The notes under the pieces were generated by a model. It had not been told where the DNA came from. It made no database searches and saw only the letters and a program-made list of their open reading frames with translations. A stretch of DNA of 64,000 nt, from contig NC_065913.1 in the NCBI RefSeq assembly GCF_905147045.1, positions 1,352,001 to 1,416,000 on the forward strand. Direction: 5' to 3'. Both the position numbers and the translations under genes were made by a program. This document shows positions 11,080-20,945 of this stretch, in pieces (the stretch's first letter is position 1; each line of letters begins with the position of its first letter). The DNA is from Nymphalis io (taxonomy: Eukaryota > Arthropoda > Insecta > Lepidoptera > Nymphalidae).

Positions 11080-12184
11080 GAATACACATATACCTGGGTA
11101 CACGGGTCGTTTTATAAAGTTAAAATATATTTTATCAAATATATTTTAACAACATTTAAAAATTAAAAAATTGTTTCTTTTGCTTTTGTTGTACAATAAA
11201 ACATATTCCATGCTACTCTATCTTAATATTCGCTAATTAAATCATTACTATATACCTTTACAATCAAATAAGCTAGACTAAGCTTTACCTTAATTTAATA
11301 TTAATTTCATGATATCTCAAATAAAAACTGAGTAAGATAAAAGTCAATTCAAGTGTTCGCGTAGAAATTTTCTATGATTTTATTAGTTATTTGTTAAAAG
11401 TGTAAATTCCGTTACATTATTATTTATTTAGAAAACAATATTAAAGGCTCAGTAGATAAAACATTGCTTCGCGGATGTTTAGTTGAATACTGATTTATTT
11501 TATCTCTTTCTATCATTATTGATTTAGTATTAAGGAAGAAGACACAGCATTGTTTAACTAAGCTCGCTGAACAAAGTTAATAACCGGTGAACTAAGCTAA
11601 TTAAATATTAATAATATGTTTTTCGTTTAACGCGCGCATTTGTGTTTGTATTTGTTTGCCGATTACTCGGAAATAAACATCGATTTCAATTAACTAAGAA
11701 ATCCTATGGAATACATTACGTATTCCATGGATTTTTTAGTTAGTTTCATATGATAAATGCTAAATTGCGTTGAGTTTCTTTAGCCACTTCTTATAAGGTC
11801 TGAGGCGTTTCTTTTCGAAACGGTGGTAGATTTATAAAGGTAAGTAAGTGTAAGGTAAGTAATGCTTCAAGATTAAATAATTATTTTTGACTTTAGATTC
11901 ATGAGCATAGCTTTATATGACATAGTCGTTGATTTAAGCTGTGTTGTATTTATATTTTTTTATTTATTATCTGTGTACAAATAGGCAAACACGAAACAGC
12001 TTAGTACAAATTTCTTCTCTAAGCCCCCTTGTTAACCGACTTTCAATACCGACTCAAGGATAATCTAAAGATAAAAATTTGATTTAATTTTTTTTTATGT
12101 ATTTATTGAATATTTTACTGATTTTATTAAAGATAAATACTCGCATTTTCGTTTAGTAAACTAGACGTCTAAAATATACTTTAC
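11080..12184. other. Repeat-poor AT-rich stretch with one long hairpin
   Basis: At 11692-11741, arms of 23 and 22 bases pair with one mismatch and one unpaired base around the loop 'attac'. No ORF and no family match. Confidence 0.45.
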
Positions 12185-12341
12185 TTTATACTTTATTGTA
12201 CACCACAAAGAAAAAAAAAATACAAAACATAGATATAACCTAAATAAGAGTAGCATACAACTTTGGCGACCATACGCTATATAGCAATCTCCTCCAGGCA
12301 GTCAACAGTGAAAAGAATAACTCATAGGATATGAAGTAGGT
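12185..12341 (-). repeat. LINE G fragment, internally deleted
   Basis: 12318-12353 matches 35254-35289 reversed, about 34 of 36 bases. 12225-12262 matches the G 3' UTR at 35817-35854 reversed. The RT C-terminus between these two blocks is missing. A SINE A copy interrupts the RT end at 12354. Confidence 0.65.
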
Positions 12342-12663
12342 GGTGCTGTAATATGAGCCGAAATGGTGGGTAAGAACGCGTGAATCTTAACCTACGATCG
12401 TGGGTTTAAACCCGGGCAAGCTCCACTGAATTTTCATGCGCTTAATTTGTGATTATAATTCATCTCGTGCTTTACGGTGAAGGAAAACATCATGAGGAAA
12501 CCTGCATGTGTCTAATTTCACTGAAATTCTGCCACATGTGTATTGCACCAACCAGCATTGGAGCGGCGTGGTGGAATAAGCTCCAAACCTTCTCCTCAAA
12601 AAGGGAGAGGAGGCCTTTAGCCCAGCAGTGGGACATTCACAGGCTGTTACGGGTGCTGTAATA
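12342..12663 (+). mobile_element. SINE A with 12-bp TSD, inserted in LINE G
   Basis: Element 12354-12651, flanked by exact 'ggtgctgtaata' at 12342-12353 and 12652-12663. It has a complete head, body and end 'acattcacaggctgttacg'. The flanking sequence is LINE G, so A is the younger insertion. The 70-codon ORF inside is a shadow. Confidence 0.93.
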
Positions 12664-13405
12664 ATAAATAAAACAGCATAAATCTATAACAAACTAATAA
12701 TTAAATGTCAATATAAATATAAAATAGACATATATCAATATATAATTTGTTACACGAAAATTTATTGGAATTTGGCTTTTTGTATAATAAAAATGATAAT
12801 TGTTGTTTGTCCCGTTGACCTTAATAGCTTCGCCAATTATTGGGCCGGGATTGAGGTTCAGGTCGGTGTGGTAGGGTTACATGCAAATTCATGTATTTTT
12901 CACAGATTTTCCGTAATAATTATGGTCTAATTTCGACCACTATTAACTCTGTTCTTAAGTTAATTAGGTTAAATTAGTTTATTTAATTTAAATAAATTAT
13001 ATTTATATAATAATAAATAATGACATTTAAATGCTACGTTAACACATTAATAGCTTTTAATGCAAAGTGTATAGTGCAAGAATAAATTATAAAAAAATTA
13101 CATATTATTACAATTATTTTATTTAAACAAGCAGGCAAAGTGTAAGTATGTAACTGATATACATCCCTGTATCGAAACGTATCGATTGTCCTGAATCGTC
13201 CGTAAATGGCGCGACTTAGGGCCAATCTTCTGTGCTAATACTTAAACAGGGTGACTACGGTCAACAAAAAAAAAATTGTACACTTTTTTGTAACTCCTGT
13301 TGAAATGTTGATAAGACATATATATAAATAAATAGACACATATATATGTATATATATAAGGCATATTACTTGTTGACTTTCAGGCTTGATATATATAAAA
13401 AATAA
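12664..13405. other. AT-rich stretch
   Basis: Nothing recognised apart from AT microsatellite-like runs at 13318-13360. Confidence 0.4.
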
Positions 13406-13460
13406 TGACTAACTGACATATCGACATATCAACGTGCAGCCCAAATTACTGGAAATAGCA
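13406..13460 (+). repeat. Repeat H fragment
   Basis: 'ctaactgacatat' then 'caacgtgcagcccaaatta' and 'ctgg' match 22245-22290 with a few changes. Only the conserved start is preserved. Confidence 0.55.
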
Positions 13461-13572
13461 TATACATAATATATATAGCTATACTGGATATAGCAATAAA
13501 AATTAGTATGCGAGTTCCTTTTACACAGTAGGAATTCACTACGAATGAAAAGTTGCCATAGTTTACTAGTAA

Positions 13573-13647
13573 GTAACAGCTTTAATGTCATGTAAATGTC
13601 CCACTGCTGAGGTAAGGCCTCATCTCCTCGAAGTGACTTAGAGCTTG
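13573..13647 (-). repeat. SINE A tail fragment
   Basis: It reads 'aatgtcccactgctgaggta' and 'aggcctcatctcct', the reversed A tail. It stops at 'gagcttg', immediately before the poly-T start of the LINE E copy, so E may have inserted into it. The other half of A is not found beyond E. Confidence 0.7.
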
Positions 13648-13648
13648 T

Positions 13649-14285
13649 TTTTTTTTTTTTTATATTCGCCGGGAGGGCAAATGTCTCTACTCCACCTGAT
13701 GGTAAGTGGTAGTAGAGTCCAAACGCGACGACGGCCAGTACAGACGGGAAAAACTTTCTGCACTAGCCGCCTCCGCCTTGCCGGCCCGCAAGATGCCTCT
13801 TCACGCCTCGTTTGAAGGAACCCGGGTTGTAAGAGGAGGGGAACACGTGAGCTGGTAAGGAATTCCATTTTTTGGAAGTGCGACAAAGAAAGGAGTTGCC
13901 AAATTTCTTTGTTCGCGATGGAATTGATGTCACAGTTAGGCGGTGACATCGAGAACCAGCTCGCGTGGACGTTAAGAAGGAAGGGGGAAGCAGAAATTAG
14001 AGAGAATAATTCCTCAGAGCACTCGCCGTGATACAGTCGATAGAAAGCGCTCAGTGCTGCTATCTCACGACGCAATTGTAAAGGTTCAAGGGTGTTTGTG
14101 ACTTTTACGTCGCCAATAATGCGTACGGCATGTCGCTGCAACCGGTCCAAGGGCTCAAGTAGGTACTTAGCGGTGCCATCCCAAAGGTGTGAGCAATATT
14201 CCACGCAAGACCGTACCTGTGTTTTGTACAGCAGGCACAGTTGTTGTGGCGTGAAAAAACGCCGCACCTTGTTCAGAACTCCGAG
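13649..14285 (-). pseudogene. LINE E: reverse transcriptase C-terminus and 3' UTR
   Basis: This is the best E copy. On the minus strand it starts with the block read as LGVLNKVRRFFTPQQLCLLY (about 14285-14226), then QVRSCVEYCSHLWDG, RLQRHAVRIIGD and FYRLYHGECSEELFSLI. These are thumb-region motifs of CR1/Jockey-group non-LTR reverse transcriptases. A frameshift near 13985-14005 moves the rest (CHRLTVTSIPS, NSLPAHVFPSS, FKRGVKRHLAGRQ) to another frame, with a stop at 13763-13765. Upstream of LGVL lies a TAA (14286-14288). The 3' UTR (13650-13762) contains the 19-base motif shared with repeat D (13692-13710) and a poly-A end. The fragment is non-functional. The clade call is from motif memory, not a search. 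Confidence 0.85.
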
Positions 14286-14288
14286 TTA

Positions 14289-15209
14289 TACCAAAAAGCT
14301 ACAATGCGAGTCAAAAATGGCAGGTATTCTCACGAGGTTCACCGCACTTGAAAACTAGTGGTAATAAATACCTATATGTCTCGCTAAGTACTCAATATTA
14401 TTTATGACTTGGATTTAATAATTATAAAGAATTATAACAATAAAAATACCTATGTATTATAATATGTATGTTTTTTTGCTAACGCTACCCCCAAGTTACC
14501 CCGGCTCAAGATATTTCGCCCATTAAAGCTTCGGAAAGTGGGTACCGACCCTACCGGAGGAATTTTACTAAGACCCCCTTCCCCACTCTGTGCAGATTAA
14601 ACTGTTTTTCAAGTTCTATTACATTTCGGTTAATATTGTTTTGTAAACGATTAGCAATTTGATCATAAATAATCTTCTATAAACCAATAGTTATATGTTA
14701 ATACATACGATATAAAAGTATTTTCTACCCGTGCGAACAAGGTACGGGTAGATATATGTGAACACATACATAAATTTTGCATGTTTGAATAATATATGAC
14801 ACAGAAAATATTAATCATTTATTTACTTGTGATATTAGAATATTTGCCAAAATTTCGAAAAAATAAATATGAAAATGAATAAAAAAAAAAATTTGAAATA
14901 AATTAACGTTGTCAAGAATAAATACGTAATAAGAGATGAGAAAAAACAGTCCACTACCTGCAAATAATTAGCTTACCTAAATTTTAACTAGATCCTAAAC
15001 AAACAACGAAATTAGAGGCTTGCGCTTAAATAAATAATTTAAGCATCTCCGAGGTCGGGTTCACGTTTTTACTTTATTTTTTGTCGCTATGTTATATATA
15101 TACTGCTTTTACGGCCCGAGGTAACGTGTTCAAAGCCCCCGTCGGACCATTATAGTTACTGGATTTTTATATCAAGTAATTATCAATGTTTCGTAGTCTG
15201 GAAATTTGC
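14289..15209. other. AT-rich stretch with a small stem-loop
   Basis: Bases just above 14288 may still belong to E. A 9-bp stem lies at 14724-14752 (arms tctacccgt and acgggtaga). No coding evidence. Confidence 0.4.
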
Positions 15210-15434
15210 TTGGTGGTAGGGCTTTATTCAAGCCAGTCTGGGTAGGTTCCCACTCATGTTTCGGTTTGAAGGGTTTGAAGGGTGAAGAACCAGTGTAATT
15301 ATAGGCACAAGACGTAACATTAGTTCGAAAAATGGTCGCGCATTGGAGATGTAAGGAATGTTTAATATTTCTTTCATGTGCGATGGTGACCGCTTACCAC
15401 TTACCCGTCTGCAAACCAGTTTAAAAAAAAAAAA
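15210..15434 (+). repeat. Repeat D with internal deletion
   Basis: About 50 bp after 'ggttcccactcat' are lost. 'ggtttgaagg' is duplicated. It ends in a long A run. Confidence 0.85.
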
Positions 15435-15444
15435 ACTTTGATCC

Positions 15445-15603
15445 TGAGTCTGTGACCATTCCCGTCCCATAGGATTTTGAGAGCGTGTGAATAATCATGC
15501 TTCCACTGGAAAACCAGATAACTATTAATCGGCCCGAACTGGGGCTTGAACCCGGACCCTTTGGATCTATTACCGGCAGTTAAGGCAGTTTGTAGTATAC
15601 TGT
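15445..15603. repeat. SINE B tail (+) facing a B-like head (-)
   Basis: 15455-15500 resembles the B body 'cgtcccatcggattatgaga' in plus orientation. 15535-15603 is a tRNA-like head in minus orientation ('cggcccgaactggggcttga'). The same arrangement recurs at 18768-18983. Confidence 0.45.
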
Positions 15604-16142
15604 TAAGGCTTACGTATCGTTCTTAAAACGAAAGGACTTTTGTAAATTATAATAAGTAATTGTTACAATAATAGAATTTTCATTCAGTATGTTCATTCAA
15701 TCGTATATCTTATTGTCCAAACAAAATATTGCCCTAATTCCCAATAGGGTTGTCACAAGCAAAGTTAAATAATGTTGCCATTCGAATTAGATTTTTGTTC
15801 CTAAACGAATAACTCAGTGTAAATTTTTATATTTTTCATTAAACTATCTCCACAGTGTTGCCCATATCTTAGTTGTATCTCTTTTATTATTTTAATTGAT
15901 TTTATATATGCATGTATGTTTTCATATCAACGAACCGTAATATCGCATTTACACCATTACTGATGGGACAGTGCAATTTTAATTGTTTTTCTATTTTTTT
16001 GTGTGATACGTTCCAAATCATCATGAATTTTTCGAACACTTTATCAGGGGTACATAGTGTACTTAACAACAAAACGCGCGTGGGCGAAGAAGATTTTTTA
16101 AATTGCGAGTGTTTTATTGAAACATATGTTATGTGTCAGTTG
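15604..16142. other. AT-rich stretch
   Basis: An 80-codon plus-strand frame at 15912-16154 has no domain and AT-driven codons. No feature called. Confidence 0.35.
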
Positions 16143-16531
16143 TATAGTGTGTGACTATCCTGTTGGTCTAGTGGCTAGGTATAAGGCCGCAGACTCGGAG
16201 GTCCTGGGTTCAGTTCCCAGGTTGGGCCAATAAAATGTTATTGGATTTTTCTGTCAGAAAATTCTAAGTAGCAGCCCGGCTGGTCTGGAAGTTAGAAGTG
16301 TGTACAATCTCGTGCCTCGGAAAGCACGTAAATCCGTTGGTCCTGCGCCTGAACTCTTTCCGGTCGTGTTGGATTTCCATTCCATCGGATTATGAGAGTT
16401 AAGGAATAGAGAGTGCACCTGTGTTTGCACACACACTTGTGCACTATAATATTTCCTGCGTAGTTGGCTAATCTCTCTTGAGATTGGCCGCCGTGGCTGA
16501 CATCAGTCTGGAGGACATTATTATAGTGTGT
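16143..16531 (+). mobile_element. SINE B, full length with 10-bp TSD
   Basis: Reference copy for family B. The element spans 16153-16521 (369 bp), flanked by exact 'tatagtgtgt' at 16143-16152 and 16522-16531. The head is tRNA-like: 'tggtctagtgg' (16164-16174) is an A box resembling tRNA-Glu, 'gggttcagttccc' (16206-16218) is the B box, and the tRNA-like part ends in 'gggcca'. The body includes 'tgcctcggaaagcacgtaaa', 'tgaactctttccggtcgtgt' and 'tagttggctaatctctcttg'. It ends 'ggaggacattat', the start of the (ATT)n tail seen in other copies. The two ORFs on the minus strand are shadows. Confidence 0.95.
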
Positions 16532-16532
16532 A

Positions 16533-16984
16533 AATAACATTAATATTTTCAACATTAATTAATAACTTAATGTATATAAAACAACTAACGGCAAGTAGTG
16601 ACAAATTAACTGTCGAAAGTTGAATGAGTATTTTTTACTCTTAATTAGATCGACTTGACTTTTACCAGACGATGAAATTACACCCGATGATATTATTTTA
16701 TTATTGAAAAAGAAACGAATATTATAGTCAACATGCCGCTCGTCTTTTTCGTATGCTTTTATTTAAATATCATGTAATATATACATACCTAATTGGTTGA
16801 AATTAATAAATGTGAACGGTTTTTATTGAAATAAAATGGTAAAAAATTGTATTTTATGTATTAGTTTCATATTCTTTTTTTGTGTTCTAATTTTTCTATA
16901 ATATAAAAATGCTTACTGGTTGCTGTCTGTCTATAAAAGATAGATTTATGCTAACACTGACTTAGACTTAGTAATATTAGTAAA
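16533..16984. other. AT-rich stretch
   Basis: Nothing recognised. Confidence 0.4.
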
Positions 16985-17048
16985 ATGTATCTACTCCACC
17001 TGATGGTAAGTGGTAGTAGAGTCCAAACGCGACGACGGCCAGTACAGT
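16985..17048 (-). repeat. LINE E 3' UTR fragment
   Basis: 'ctactccacctgatggtaag' through 'gacggccagtacag' matches the E 3' UTR. The poly-A end and all coding sequence are absent. Confidence 0.75.
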
Positions 17049-17265
17049 AACTTAGGGCATTTGAAGATACACTTAAGTAATCACAAAATATCTTCAAAAT
17101 CGCATGAAGAGTCAAAAAGATTTGGACCGGCACCCCTCCGATTGCCCAATTATACAGCCAATTAAGGGAAGTGCCTACCCTGGAAAATGCTTTTGGTATA
17201 AGCCACGTTATTTGATCTTTAACGTTCCATTGCTTGAAGAATACTCTTAACAGAAATTCCAACAA
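17049..17265 (-). other. 72-codon open frame of unknown origin
   Basis: The minus strand is open without stops from 17265 into the E fragment. It contains a run read as QWNVKDQITWLIPKAFSRVG then LNWLYNWAIGGVPVQIF. I do not recognise a family. It directly abuts the E 3' UTR fragment. It may be a worn transposon ORF or chance. Confidence 0.2.
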
Positions 17266-17504
17266 ATCAAAATGATGATTTTTCTGATTTACTAGACGAT
17301 GTCACCATTTTATATGTCATATTATATTATTTTTTAAACATCGAAAGCTTGATAATATTTTTAAGTGGACCTAGATGGTCAAATCTATCATCTAAACCTG
17401 TAATGATATTGTCAACGATTTTCGTCTCTGCAGTCGTTCTCCATGGAGACTAACCCACAGAAAAGTCTGTGCACGATATATTCTAGCGCATAAGTGTGGG
17501 CCAA

Positions 17505-17815
17505 GCTTTGCTGTACTCTCAATTCTCTCAAACTCATAATTCCATAGGACGGCTATGAGGCCGGAGACAGGCGAAGGACCAGCTACATCACACCGCTAAC
17601 TTTCAAATATTGTGCCGCGATTGAGATATTTTCCACTGAAAACCCAATAAAGTACTCAAGAAAGATCAGGTGCAGAAGCTAAGACTTTACGTGCTTATAT
17701 ACGAAAATGTAAAAGTCATTGTTTACTACTGTGAATTTCTCGACTGAAAAAAACCCAATAACTTTTTATTGGCCACATCCGGGATTTGATTACTAGAGTT
17801 ACGAGATATTCTGTG
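17505..17815 (-). repeat. SINE B, degenerate and rearranged
   Basis: Two overlapping sets of B minus-strand landmarks occur: 'ctctcaaactcataattcca' then 'acaggcgaaggacca', and again 'ctaagactttacgtgctt' then 'cccaataactttttattggc'. This suggests two old copies or an internal duplication. Confidence 0.6.
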
Positions 17816-17840
17816 TATATACATGTTATATATATAGTCT

Positions 17841-18087
17841 GACTGCCTCGTTGGTCTAGTGGCTTGATATAAGGTCGCAGACCTGGAGGTCCTGGGTTCA
17901 GTTCCCAGGTTGGGCCAAAAAAGTTATTGGATTTTTCTGTCAGCCAGTCTTGAAGTTGGATGTGTGTACACTTCCGTGCCTTGAAAAGCACCTAAAGCCG
18001 TTGGTTCTGCGCCTGAAATCTTTCCGGTCGTGTTGGATTACCGTCCCATCAGATTATGAGCGTTAGGGAATAGAGAGTCACTTGTGT
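17841..18087 (+). mobile_element. SINE B, 3' truncated
   Basis: Intact head ('ttggtctagtggcttgatat', 'gggttcagttcccagg') and body to 'ggaatagagagt'. The last 120 bp are missing. A short deletion removes 'agaaaattctcagtag' after 'ttctgtc'. Confidence 0.9.
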
Positions 18088-18235
18088 AAAAAATATATAA
18101 TCCGCTCTTTTGACAACCCTACGAATACAAGCGATGAAATTGTAACAATGTGCCGAGGACGCCCCACAAATATTATTATTAGATTTTGTTTTGGTGCTAT
18201 ACATACTTTTTACATGTGCTAGCATATTTTTGTCT

Positions 18236-18296
18236 ACCCCATCGGTACAGTGGCTAGCTCGTACGTTTACATCATGATGTCCCAGGTTCAAATAAG
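18236..18296 (+). repeat. Possible tRNA-like SINE head
   Basis: An A-box-like 'cggtacagtggctagctcg' lies about 40 bp before a B-box-like 'cccaggttcaaataag'. No known body follows. Confidence 0.3.
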
Positions 18297-18506
18297 GATT
18301 ACAAATAAGAGTTAATATAGGTTTTCTATTAAAACCATTTGGTCAGATATTGGATTGAATGAATCGACCTTGAAGTTTCTATTTATTGATTTAAATATAT
18401 TCATATTAATTTTACTCATACATAAAATTGTATATAGACTTCACACTAAGAAATCAAGATCTTATCTGGTCTGGTATACTATTAAAAGTAAAAATTAAAC
18501 AAAGTG

Positions 18507-18758
18507 ACAGACTGTGAGTATTCCACTGCTGGGCTGAGACCTTCTCCCTTTTTAAGGAGAAAGCTTGGAGTATATTCCACCATGCCGGTCCAATGCAGCT
18601 TGGTGGACACATAGGGCAGAATTTCAGCAAAATTAGACACATGCAGTTTTCCTTCACCGTCGACCACGAGATGAATTATAAACACAAATTAAGCACATGA
18701 GAATTTCATGGTTCTTGCTTTACGCGTTCTAACCATTCACTGGACCATCTCGGTTCAA
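18507..18758 (-). mobile_element. SINE A, degenerate
   Basis: Tail ('ccactgctgggctgagacct'), body ('acatgcagttttccttcac') and A-box region ('ccatctcgg') are in order. The B box is lost to a deletion. The two ORFs of 67 codons are shadows. Confidence 0.85.
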
Positions 18759-18767
18759 TACTATCAA

Positions 18768-18983
18768 AGGAAAGGCTGCTGTTCCATTCGATTAAGAGAG
18801 TTAGAGACTAGAGAATGTATTTGCTCCCACACTCGTGCACTATCACATACTCTCCATGCACTTTCCATTTAAAATGACTGACATTAACATATTGTCCGAA
18901 ATACAAAAGGAAACCCCAATAACATTTCATTGGCCTGATCCAGAGTTCGAACCCTAGACATCGAGAAGCGAGGCAGTCATGCA
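18768..18983. repeat. SINE B tail (+) facing a B-like head (-)
   Basis: Plus-strand B tail from 'ccattcgattaagagagtta' to about 18905, then a minus-strand head (18915-18983) with 'cattggcctgatccagagtt' and 'gaagcgaggcagtc'. This is the second case of the layout at 15445-15603. Confidence 0.5.
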
Positions 18984-19210
18984 TGATAATAATGGAAATA
19001 AAAATGACGTGATGTAAAAATGAAAACCTTCGTGAGATGATCTAAGTCGAAACTCCCGAGTCTGTCGTAAAATAAGACGACATCCGTGCCAGAGATCACT
19101 GAAGTAATGAATGTAAAAATACGTTGAATAATTTACATTAAAATTATTTACTGCAGTGTTAAATACTCAGTTAAATACGACTAAGTTATTTTGAAATCAC
19201 AGACTGACAC
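18984..19210. other. AT-rich stretch
   Basis: Nothing recognised. Confidence 0.35.
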
Positions 19211-19439
19211 ATAAAACAGCAGTACTTGATATTATTGTGTTCCGGTTTGAAGGGTGAGTGAACCAGTGTAATCAGAGGCACAAGGGACATAACATCTTAG
19301 TTCCCAAGGTTGGTGGCGCATTGTTAATGTAAGCGATGGTTAAGATTGCGATGCGAATGTCTATGGGCGTTGGTGACCACTTACCATCAGGTGGCCCATA
19401 TGCACATCCAAGGCGGATTCTATTCTATAAAAAAAAATA
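19211..19439 (+). repeat. Repeat D, 5' truncated
   Basis: It starts at 'ataaaacagcagtacttgat'. The last third is well preserved to 'ctattctataaaaaaaa'. Confidence 0.9.
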
Positions 19440-19499
19440 TAAATTTATTTGTATGGGTTACAAGAATTTGTAAAAAAGCTTGAAGTTCTTATTCTTTGA

Positions 19500-19632
19500 T
19501 ATATTAATATTATAAATGCGAAAGCAACTCTGTTTGTCTGTTATACTTTCTGCATAGCTTGAATGCTAAGGCTACTCATTAATACCTAACACCAGAAATA
19601 CGCGGTCGAAGCTGCAGGTGAAAACTAGTACT
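19500..19632 (+). repeat. Repeat F, shortened
   Basis: It starts with the conserved terminus 'aatattataaatgcgaaagc', then 'ctctgtttgtctgt'. It ends 'gcggtcgaagctgcaggtga'. The middle is deleted compared with 45307-45478. Confidence 0.65.
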
Positions 19633-19992
19633 GAAAAGATACGCAGACAGATAAAAAATTACTAGTTTTAAATTTGACGTTAAGTAATGGTATATACGTT
19701 ATATTTAATTCCGGACTAAAAAATTAAACAAAAAAATTAAAACTTCGAAACGCTCCAAGTGCGAATTAGCGGTGCAGAAAAATGCTCTCTCCCACTAGAA
19801 TTTAATTTGCTAATTGGAATTTAACGCGTCGGCTTTTTTGTGTCGCCTCTCACTGGAGTCTGATCGAGGAAATTCGTTTACGAGATTTTATTGATTAAAC
19901 AAATGTATAACTTGTTACAATTTGCTAAACACCAATTTATTATATAGCTGATAATCATGCATATTGTTTTTGCAATTTATCGTATGGTCTTC
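19633..19992. other. AT-rich stretch
   Basis: Nothing recognised. Confidence 0.35.
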
Positions 19993-20124
19993 TTTTAAGG
20001 AAAACATCGTGAGGAAACCTGCATGTGATAGATTGCGGTTTGGTGGATACGCTTTTGGCAGATTTTCTGCCAAATGCGTATCCACCAAACTACATTGGAG
20101 CAGTGTGGTGAAAAGCTACAAATC
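19993..20124 (+). repeat. SINE A, first part, with a 24-bp inverted duplication
   Basis: It runs from 'aaggaaaacatcgtgaggaa' to 'gtgaaaagctacaaatc', where repeat D interrupts. At 20039-20062 and 20066-20089 there are 24-base arms with one mismatch and a 3-base loop. The right arm is normal SINE sequence (ctgcca...ccacc). The left arm is its complement. Confidence 0.85.
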
Positions 20125-20420
20125 TTTTTTTTTTTTATAAAATAGGAAGGCGGACGAGCATATGGGCCACCTGATGGTAAGTGGTCACCAACGCCCTTAG
20201 ACATTGGCATTGTAAGAAATGTCAACCATCGCTTACATATCCAATGCGCCACCAACCTTGGGAACTAAGATTTTATGTCCCTTGTGCCTGTAATTACACT
20301 GGCTCACTCACCCTTCAAACCGGAACACAACAATTCCAAGTACTGCTGTTTTGCGGTAGAATATCTGATGAGTGGGTGGTACCTACCCAGACGAGCTTGC
20401 ACAAAGCCCTACCACCAGTA
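20125..20420 (-). repeat. Repeat D, full length, inserted in SINE A
   Basis: This is among the best D copies. A poly-T start (20125-20137), 'aggaaggcggacgagcatat', the 19 bases shared with LINE E (20167-20185), all internal blocks and the end 'gccctaccaccagtaa' are present. SINE A resumes right after it. Confidence 0.93.
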
Positions 20421-20482
20421 AAGCCTTAGTACCTTCTCTTTAGAAGGAGGCCTTTAACCAGGTGTGGGACTGCTACGTTTGC
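20421..20482 (+). repeat. SINE A, second part after D
   Basis: 'taccttctctttagaaggag' and 'gcctttaaccaggtgtggga' are the A tail that was separated from 19993-20124. Confidence 0.75.
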
Positions 20483-20581
20483 TTGATGCTTTATATAACA
20501 CTAATGTGTTTAAGTATCAATCAAATTTAGTGACATCGTAAGAATTAATGGTTGGTATATATATATATATACACAATTCCC

Positions 20582-20846
20582 TTGGTGGTAGGGCTTTATA
20601 CAAGCCCTTCTGTCTGTCTGTTTGTCACTCGACATATATACATATGTATTGCTGTTTGATGTTAGAATATGTGTCTTCCGGTGACAGTTTGTGACCCAGT
20701 GTAGCTACAGGCACAAGGGATATAATGTCTTAGTTCCCAAGGTTGGTGGCGCATTGGTAACGTAAACTAAACTCAATATTTCATACGGCGCCAACATTTA
20801 CGGGCGGTGGTAAGCGCTTATTATCAGGTACTTTTATTATAAAAAA
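20582..20846 (+). repeat. Repeat D, altered centre
   Basis: Start and end blocks are present. The centre carries a 'ctgtctgtctgtttgtc' run in place of the usual 'gggtaggtaccacccactca'. Confidence 0.85.
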
Positions 20847-20945
20847 GTGAATCTTAATAGAAATTTACTTGTTCAAACCTGGATAAGCATCACTGAATTT
20901 ACTTGATGGAATTAGCCTGCATTGGAGCAGCGGAGTAGAATGAGC
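20847..20945 (+). repeat. SINE A, heavily deleted
   Basis: 'gaatcttaatag', 'gttcaaacctggataagcat' and 'ctgcattggagcagcggag' follow each other with most of the body removed. It directly abuts the D copy. Confidence 0.7.

Noticed and set aside
13638..14267. 209-codon ORF as an intact gene
   Set aside because: Only its first half reads as reverse transcriptase. A frameshift puts the rest in another frame, and its C-terminal part is out-of-frame 3' UTR.
16153..16226. Functional tRNA gene
   Set aside because: The tRNA-like head of SINE B keeps A and B boxes but the stems do not pair as in a real tRNA, and it is followed directly by the SINE body with a target-site duplication.
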